A stretch of DNA of 36,488 nucleotides from Thermoguttaceae bacterium (lineage in GTDB: Bacteria > Planctomycetota > Planctomycetia > Pirellulales > Thermoguttaceae). The stretch lies in assembly GCA_017937685.1 (NCBI GenBank), contig JAGBDD010000250.1, positions 1-36,488 on the forward strand. The letters are read 5' to 3'. The first letter of the stretch is position 1. Each line of letters starts with the position of its first letter. Of this stretch, positions 31,357 to 36,488 are shown piece by piece. The notes under the pieces were generated by a model. That model was given only the letters and a program-made list of their open reading frames with translations. It was not told the origin of the DNA and searched no databases. The translations under genes and the position numbers were made by a program.

Positions 31357-33933
31357 ATGACCGAACGACCGACGACCGACGCGGCGGCTTCCGAACGTCG
31401 CGAGGAACTTTGCGGACGAACGCTCGGCGATTACCGAATCGAACGTCGCGTCGGCGGCGGCGCGACCTCCGACGTCTTTTTGGCGACGCAGCTTTCGCTC
31501 GGGCGCCCGGTCGCGCTGAAAATTTTAAAAGACGAACTGGCGCGCGACGAAACGTATTTGAAGCGCTTTCTGCAGGAAGCGAGAGCGGCGGCGCGACTGG
31601 AGCATCCGAACATCGTTCGCGTTTACGAAGTCGGCGTCGCGACGCTCGGCGGAGAAACGCGGCGCGATTTTAGCGTCGAAACGTTCGACGGCGGCGGTTC
31701 GAAAACGAGAAAATCGCGACGTTTCGGGCGGCGACTCGGCGCGTCGGCGAAGAATTATCGCTTTATCGCGCAAGAATACGTCGACGGAATGAGTTTGCAA
31801 CGGTTCTTGCGCGGCGGCGCTCGAGCGTCGATTCCGCAAACGTTTTCGGCGCTCGAACAGATCGCGGCGGCCCTAAAACGGGCGGCGAACGCGGGCGTCG
31901 TGCATCGCGACGTCAAACCGGAAAACGTTCTGCTCGACGCGAACGGGACGATTAAGGTCGTCGACTTCGGCTTGGCGCGGCTCGACGGAAACGTCGGCGC
32001 GACGAGCGCGACGCTGACTCGAACCGGGTTCGCGATGGGGACTCCTCTTTATATGAGTCCGGAACAAGCGCGCGGCGGAAAAATCGATTCGCGTTCCGAT
32101 ATTTATTCTCTTGGAATCGTCGCGTATCGAATGTTGACCGGAACGGCCCCCTTTAGCGGCGACGCGCCGTTGGCCGTTATTTTGAAACACTTAAACGAGC
32201 GTCCGCGCCCGATCGAGGAACTGCGCCCCGACGCGCCGCCGGCGTTGGTCGCGCTGATTCGGCGAATGATCGAGAAGAAGCCGAGCGACCGTCCGGAGTC
32301 GCCGGACGTTTTGCTCGACGCGTTGCGGTCGGCGCGGCGGGAGTTCGAGCGAAGCGAAGCGGGCGCGTCGAGCGAGTCGACGCAAACGGCGTTCGAGTCG
32401 GCGGCGTTCGACGGAAACGGTCGAGCGGACGAACGCGAACCGGAAAACGGCGTCGCGGCGACCGGTTTTTTCCGGACGGACGACGAACGCGCCGCGTTCG
32501 AACGGGCGCTCGAAACGACGAATCTGTCGCAAACTTGGCAAACGAACCGCGCGATGCTGCAAACGTTGCGGAGCGAGTCGGCGAAACGTTGGACGCGTCG
32601 CGGCGTCGCGTTGGCGGGGGCGGCGTTCGTCGGAGCGTTCCTTTGCGGCGCGGCGGCGACGGCGGCGAGGAATTGTTTCGTCGCGTCGCAAACGAAGGAG
32701 CCGCCGTCGACGATTCGGCGTTTCGACTCGGTCGAAGAGCAATGGGTGTTCGCGCTGCACACCGGAACGGTCGACGCTTGGCGGAGCGTCGGCGAGTATT
32801 TCCCGAACGAGGCGTATTGGACGAGCCGAGCGGAGCGGCAGTTGGCGTTGGCGTATCTCGACGAGAAAAACGTCGCGGAGGCGAAGGTTATTTTCGAACG
32901 AATCGCGGCGAATCCGAGCGCCGGTCGCGACGCGGACGCGTTCGGAGTGGCCGGGCTCGCTTGGTGCGCCGCGCTCGACGGCGATTTGAACGCGGCGGTC
33001 GCGACGATTTCGGAACTTCGAACGGCGAAAACGATCGGATACGACCGATTGACGGAATTTGCGTTGGCGAAAACGGAAGGAATCGTTCGAAGGCAAACGG
33101 AGTTCGCCGGGTCGCGCGGTTTTGGCGGCGGTCGCGGCGGCGCGGGGAACGAACGCCGTTCGGAAAACGCGGGCGGCCCGAACGGCAAGCAAGGGAACGT
33201 CGGTCAACCGGGGCCGGGTTGGCCCGAATCGAACGGGAAAGCGGGAGAAGTCGATCGACCGGGGCCGGGTTGGCCCGCCCCGAGCGGAAAAGCGGGAGAA
33301 GTCGATCGACCGGGGCCGGGTTGGCCCGCCCCGAGCGGAAAAGCGGGAGAAGTCGGTCAGCCGGGGCCGGGTTGGAACGTCCCGACCGGGAAAACGGGAG
33401 ACGGCGGCCAACCGGGGCCGGGTTGGAACGTCCCGAGCGGAAATCCGGGGAACGTTGGGCAACCGAAACCCGATTTCGGTTGGAGCGAAGAGGACGCGGC
33501 GGCTTGGAGTCGGTTTTCTTTTGAAGACGCTTGGAGCCGTTGGAACGAACGGTTGGCGTTCGAAGAATTTTGGAGCGGAACGCTTGAAAGAAAAACGTTG
33601 TCGACCGCTCCGGAGTCGAGCGAAACGCTCGTTAAAGCGGAGGAAGTCGGGACGGGCGACGAAACGACCGACGTCGGGGCGACTTGCGATTCCGTTTGCG
33701 CCGAGCCTTGCGTCGCGTCGACTTGCGATTCCGTTTGCGCCGAGCCTTGCGTCGCGTCGGCTTGCGACTCCGTTTGCGCCGAGCCTTGCGTCGCGTCGGC
33801 TTGCGACTCCGTTTGCGCCGAGCCTTGCGTCGCGTCGGCTTGCGATTCCGTTTGCGCCGAGCCTTGCGTCGCCGATCCTTGCGGGGATTGCGGCGATTTG
33901 AAACGGCGCGCGACTTGCGAATCGTCGATTTAA
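31357..33933 (+). CDS. Receptor-like Ser/Thr protein kinase with repeat-rich C-terminal ectodomain
   Basis: The 858-residue protein has a Hanks-type kinase domain at residues about 25-330: glycine loop VGGGATSDV, Lys55 in VALKIL, Glu74, catalytic HRDVKPEN (183-190), DFG (203-205), TRTGFAMGTPLYMSPEQA activation segment, then DIYSLG. An insert of about 35 residues (95-132) separates the N- and C-lobes. All catalytic residues are present, so the kinase should be active. One transmembrane helix (about 413-436) follows. The outside part has TPR-like helices (about 450-580), five to six 17-residue Gly-Pro-Gly-Trp repeats (615-700) and five 13-residue Cys repeats (776-840). This is the planctomycete kinase layout with unusual tails. 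The start is at ATG 31357 with a purine-rich site before it. Confidence 0.93.
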   Translation: MTERPTTDAAASERREELCGRTLGDYRIERRVGGGATSDVFLATQLSLGRPVALKILKDELARDETYLKRFLQEARAAARLEHPNIVRVYEVGVATLGGETRRDFSVETFDGGGSKTRKSRRFGRRLGASAKNYRFIAQEYVDGMSLQRFLRGGARASIPQTFSALEQIAAALKRAANAGVVHRDVKPENVLLDANGTIKVVDFGLARLDGNVGATSATLTRTGFAMGTPLYMSPEQARGGKIDSRSDIYSLGIVAYRMLTGTAPFSGDAPLAVILKHLNERPRPIEELRPDAPPALVALIRRMIEKKPSDRPESPDVLLDALRSARREFERSEAGASSESTQTAFESAAFDGNGRADEREPENGVAATGFFRTDDERAAFERALETTNLSQTWQTNRAMLQTLRSESAKRWTRRGVALAGAAFVGAFLCGAAATAARNCFVASQTKEPPSTIRRFDSVEEQWVFALHTGTVDAWRSVGEYFPNEAYWTSRAERQLALAYLDEKNVAEAKVIFERIAANPSAGRDADAFGVAGLAWCAALDGDLNAAVATISELRTAKTIGYDRLTEFALAKTEGIVRRQTEFAGSRGFGGGRGGAGNERRSENAGGPNGKQGNVGQPGPGWPESNGKAGEVDRPGPGWPAPSGKAGEVDRPGPGWPAPSGKAGEVGQPGPGWNVPTGKTGDGGQPGPGWNVPSGNPGNVGQPKPDFGWSEEDAAAWSRFSFEDAWSRWNERLAFEEFWSGTLERKTLSTAPESSETLVKAEEVGTGDETTDVGATCDSVCAEPCVASTCDSVCAEPCVASACDSVCAEPCVASACDSVCAEPCVASACDSVCAEPCVADPCGDCGDLKRRATCESSI
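33199..33480 (+). repeat. 51-bp in-frame tandem repeat (Gly-Pro-Gly-Trp units) in the kinase gene
   Basis: Units start at 33199, 33250, 33301, 33352 and 33403, with a partial sixth from 33454. Units 2 and 3 are nearly identical. Each encodes 17 residues with the core Q/R-P-G-P-G-W. Confidence 0.95.
33682..33876 (+). repeat. 39-bp in-frame tandem repeat (three-Cys units) in the kinase gene
   Basis: There are five units: 33682-33720, 33721-33759, 33760-33798, 33799-33837 and 33838-33876. Each encodes [TA]-C-D-S-V-C-A-E-P-C-V-A-[SD], i.e. Cys spaced x3/x3, and unit bases differ only slightly. Confidence 0.96.
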
Positions 33934-34016
33934 CGGCGGCGTTCGGTAAAAAAAGTCGGAAAAAATTAAACGAAATAAAAGCGAAAAAAAAGAAAAAAAG
34001 CGAGAACGGAGGAGCG

Positions 34017-34493
34017 ATGGGAGCGACGAGCGGCGAACCGGAAGTCGTTTTGTACACCGACGGCGCGTGCAGCGGGAACCCCGGGCCCGGCGGTTGGGCG
34101 TTCGTGATGCGGCACCTGCCGACCGGAAAGGAAATCGAACGCTCCGGCGGCGAGCGCGAAACGACGAACAACCGAATGGAGCTGCAAGCGGTCGTCGAGG
34201 GACTGTCGGCGTTGAAGCGACCGACGTCGGTAAGAATCGTCAGCGACAGCGCTTACGTCCTGAACGGTTTGTCGAGCTGGATCGCGAACTGGAAGCGGAA
34301 CGGTTGGCGGCGTCGCGAAAAAAGCGGCTGGGCGGAGGTGAAAAATCTCGACCTTTGGAAAAAGCTCGACGAACTAACCGCGTCGCACTCCGTTCAGTTT
34401 GAGAAGATTAAGGGACATTCCGGGCATCCCGAGAACGAACGTTGCGACGAACTCGCGGTTCAAGAGTGGAAAAAAATTCGCGGCGAGCGTTGA
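34017..34493 (+). CDS. rnhA: Ribonuclease HI
   Basis: The 158-residue protein has all RNase HI signatures: YTDGACSGNPGPGGWAF, TTNNRMELQAVVEGL, VSDSAYVLNGL, and KIKGHSGHPENERCDELA. Asp15, Glu55, Asp77 and Asp144 match the E. coli catalytic residues (Asp10, Glu48, Asp70, Asp134), with His134 the equivalent of His124. It degrades the RNA strand of RNA:DNA hybrids, removing primers and R-loops. GGAGGAG directly precedes ATG 34017. The kinase gene ends about 80 bp upstream; no shared operon is evident. A decayed copy of its 3' end lies downstream. Confidence 0.97.
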   Translation: MGATSGEPEVVLYTDGACSGNPGPGGWAFVMRHLPTGKEIERSGGERETTNNRMELQAVVEGLSALKRPTSVRIVSDSAYVLNGLSSWIANWKRNGWRRREKSGWAEVKNLDLWKKLDELTASHSVQFEKIKGHSGHPENERCDELAVQEWKKIRGER

Positions 34494-34914
34494 AATAGCG
34501 AAAATAGACAAGACGGGGCGAGCCGAAGCGTCGGTCGCGCGAACCGGATTCGGCGGAACGGGCGAACGTCGAGCGGTTGAACCGAAGGGAAAGAGCTGGG
34601 CGAGCCGACCGAGTCGCGTTCCGTTTGGTTCGAGAAGATTAAGGGACGTTCGGGCGTCCGGAGAACGGGCGTTGCGACGAACTCGCGGTTCAAGAGCGGA
34701 AAAGATTCGCGGCGAACGTTGAAATAGCGAAAATAGGCGAAACGGGCGAGCCTTGGATAACGCTCGTCGGCGGTCGCGCGAATCGGACTCGGCAAAATAA
34801 ACCAAAACGGGCGAAGGTCGGACGGGGGGCGGCGACGTTCGACGCGTTGGAACGAGCGTAATATTGTTAGATTGGCAAGAATAGGAGAGCTAGTTAAAGA
34901 AAGGAAGGGCGCGA
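34494..34914. other. Intergenic region containing a decayed duplicate of the rnhA 3' end
   Basis: Nothing but the pseudogene fragment (34606-34725), its duplicated downstream flank and the suhB leader is seen. The latter includes AGGAAGGG before 34915. Confidence 0.6.
34606..34725 (+). pseudogene. Degenerate tandem copy of the rnhA 3' end
   Basis: Bases 34606-34725 repeat rnhA positions about 34378-34493 (shared GAGAAGATTAAGGGAC, GTTGCGACGAACTCGCGGTT and CAAGAG). The translation starts FEKIKGRSG, then a single-base deletion shifts the frame. A second deletion occurs in the A-run near the end. His134 is replaced (GRSG instead of GHSG), so this is a non-functional remnant. The similarity continues into the flank (GAAATAGCGAAAATAG at 34494 and about 34721). 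Confidence 0.85.
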
Positions 34915-35745
34915 ATGTCCGAATATTTGGAGGTCGCGATTCGAGCGGCGCGCGAAGCGGGCGCGATTTTGAAGGAAAAACTGGGGAAGGTCGGGTTTCG
35001 CGAGAAGAATCCGGCCGACTTGGTAACTGAAGCCGACGTCGCGGCGCAGGCGAAGATCGCGGAGATTGTGTCGACGGCGTTTCCGGAACATTACTTCATC
35101 GGCGAGGAACCGCAAAGTTCGCTCGGCCCCGACGCGCCGCGCCTTAAGAACGTTTTGCGCGAAGAGGAGTGCGGAAGCGGCGCTCCGGCCGATTTGCCGT
35201 TCACTTGGATCGTCGACCCGCTCGACGGAACGACGAACTTCGTTCACCGCGTTCCTTTTTTTGGAACGTCGATCGCGCTGACTCGGGGGAACGAGATTCT
35301 TTGCGGCGTCGTTTACGACCCGAGCGCCGACGAACTTTTTGCCGCCGAACAAGGCTCCGGAGCGTTCCTCAACGGCGAACGAATCCGAACCGGCGGTTTT
35401 ACGCGCCCGACGCAAGCGCTGACGGCGGTTTCCTTTCCGACGCAAACGAAACCGGATTCGCCCGATTATTTAGCGTTTCAACGTTGCGTTCCGGTCTGCC
35501 AAGCGATGCGCCGCACCGGGTCGACCGCGCTAAACTTGGCGTACGTCGCCGCCGGACGCTTCGACGCGAAAATTTGCCAATGCGCGCATCCTTGGGACGT
35601 CGCCGCCGGCGTTCTTCTCGTTTTGGAAGCGGGCGGCGTCGCGACCAACGCCGACGGACGCCCGTTCGACTTGGCGGTCAAACCGCTTCTCGCGACCGCC
35701 AACGCCGAGCTGCACGGCGCGTTTTTGAAGTTGCTCAACGACTGA
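34915..35745 (+). CDS. suhB: Inositol monophosphatase family phosphatase
   Basis: The 276-residue protein is of normal family length. It has the first metal motif GEE (Glu64-Glu65), the signature WIVDPLDGTTNFVH (Asp101, Asp104, Thr106), and the C-terminal WDVAAGVLLVLEAGG with Asp228. It should hydrolyse phosphomonoesters such as myo-inositol-1-phosphate with Mg2+, in the cytoplasm; some relatives act on fructose bisphosphate, histidinol phosphate or 3'-phosphoadenosine phosphate, so the substrate is open. In E. coli SuhB also affects transcription antitermination. GGAAGGG lies about 9 bases before ATG 34915. It is probably transcribed alone. Confidence 0.95.
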   Translation: MSEYLEVAIRAAREAGAILKEKLGKVGFREKNPADLVTEADVAAQAKIAEIVSTAFPEHYFIGEEPQSSLGPDAPRLKNVLREEECGSGAPADLPFTWIVDPLDGTTNFVHRVPFFGTSIALTRGNEILCGVVYDPSADELFAAEQGSGAFLNGERIRTGGFTRPTQALTAVSFPTQTKPDSPDYLAFQRCVPVCQAMRRTGSTALNLAYVAAGRFDAKICQCAHPWDVAAGVLLVLEAGGVATNADGRPFDLAVKPLLATANAELHGAFLKLLND

Positions 35746-36488
35746 ACCGACTTCGCGGAAAAAACTTCGCTCGGCGGCGCCGGTCGAGTCGGGGCGACTC
35801 CGACGGCTTCCGTTTTGGGAAAACCTCAATCCGCGGCGTCGGTCGAATCGGCGAAAGTTCGCGGTCGGCTTTCCGGGAAACTTGGCGCCGTTAAGTCCCA
35901 AAGCGTTAAAGGCGTCGGCGACGCCGTCGGCGTTAAAACCGTTAAAAGCGGCGCGTCTTGACGACGCGTCGTTTTTTTACGTCGATTTTCTCTTCTTCGT
36001 CGTTTTTCTTTTCCGCTTTCTTCGCGTTGTTTTGCGTATTTTTAAGCGCGGTTCTTTTTCGAGCGAGCGTTTTCGGGGGCGCGTTCCCGCTTTTTTCTTC
36101 TCCTTTTTCTTTTTCCCCTCGACTTCTTTTTCGGGCGTTTTCGCGTCGACGTCGGCGCCGTTTTTTCGCGTCGCGTCGTCGACGCAAGGACGGCGGGCGC
36201 AAAATCTGCGTCGGACGGCGCCGGTTTTTACGGTCGACGCGATTTTTTTCGTCGCGCCGGTCGCGCCGCGAAAAGCGAATCTAGGCGCTTTGCGGGAAAC
36301 GCGGCGACCGGTCTCGGTATTTATTTCCGATTTTTCGGTAACTTTTCGCGGCGTTTTTTCGCGTGTAAAATTTCTAGACGAATTTGTTTTAAAATCTTGC
36401 GATTAAGGCATTTATAGTCTGTAAGGAATCGGAATTTCGTTGTAAAATGTCGACGTCGCCGCAAAGGAGCGCGCGAAGGAACGCCGGA
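35746..36488. other. Right-edge region without a convincing gene
   Basis: The stretch 35970-36180 is very T-rich on the plus strand, which elsewhere in this window marks minus-strand Lys/Glu coding. A minus-strand frame is open from 36280 to a stop at 35977 (Lys/Arg-rich) but has no ATG, GTG or TTG start. ATG 36447 opens a frame running off the right edge with the host codon pattern (MSTSPQRSARRNAG), but no ribosome binding site is seen at good spacing. Neither is called as a gene. Confidence 0.35.
35952..35978 (+). terminator. Possible terminator downstream of the IMPase gene
   Basis: CGCGTC (35952-35957) pairs with GACGCG (35963-35968) across a short loop, followed by TCG and seven T (35972-35978). 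It lies about 200 bp after the stop codon. An upstream GC hairpin, GGCGTC-GGC-GACGCC (35911-35925), lacks a T-run. Confidence 0.6.

Noticed and set aside
34460..34795. Minus-strand frames opposite rnhA and its duplicate
   Set aside because: They exist in duplicate only because the underlying DNA is duplicated; they are complements of rnhA coding sequence.

Overview
The window looks like a chromosomal stretch from a planctomycete (Planctomycetota). The evidence is a DUF1559 prepilin-like protein with the family's H-X9-DG motif, a gene for the 'small basic protein' family typical of planctomycetes, chlamydiae and verrucomicrobia, a membrane-anchored Ser/Thr kinase, EF-hand secreted proteins and long acidic TPR proteins. 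Codon use is very uniform and CpG-rich (GCG, TCG, ACG, CCG, GTC-GAC). A desulfoferrodoxin-type superoxide reductase suggests an anaerobic or microaerophilic life (inference). The first ~128 bases do not fit: they encode a PtsI-like fragment in different codon usage and then run directly into the middle of an MnmE-like gene, so the left edge is probably a chimeric join.

Layout: 1-1505 PtsI fragment, then a 5'-truncated MnmE-like GTPase; 1652-7234 a giant membrane-anchored TPR protein; 7355-9645 an XRE-domain cytosine-5 methyltransferase overlapping a Vsr-type endonuclease; 9804-13241 (minus strand) the small basic protein, a WecA/MraY-type glycophosphotransferase and a Pro-Glu repeat protein; 13620-15592 superoxide reductase and an EpmA-type lysyl-transferase; 16054-19343 a lipoprotein, infC, and an exported protein of unknown function; 19433-19581 a perfect 60-bp minisatellite; 19952-23833 (minus strand) an EF-hand exported protein, a DUF1559 protein and a small Fis-like HTH protein; 24498-31051 lemA followed by a duplicated M48 protease / Tat-exported metallo-beta-lactamase-fold module; 31357-33933 a receptor-like Ser/Thr kinase with two families of extracytoplasmic tandem repeats; 34017-34493 rnhA followed by a decayed duplicate of its own 3' end; 34915-35745 an inositol monophosphatase family gene. 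No convincing gene was found from 35746 to the right edge. No rRNA, tRNA, CRISPR array, transposase or integrase was recognised.

The best candidate for an undescribed system is lemA + [M48-TerB, MBL] + [M48, MBL]. LemA and M48 membrane proteases are a known association. Here each M48 gene is followed by the same intergenic terminator and by a near-identical exported MBL-fold hydrolase, so the pair seems to have been copied as a module, after which one protease lost or the other gained its C-terminal TerB-like part. A second theme is repeat biology. In-frame tandem repeats (39, 45, 51, 54 bp and a 9-bp array) sit in unrelated genes, and a degenerate 9-nt purine-rich repeat (reading roughly G-E-N-G-E-I-G-E) appears both in linkers of several proteins and in intergenic DNA.
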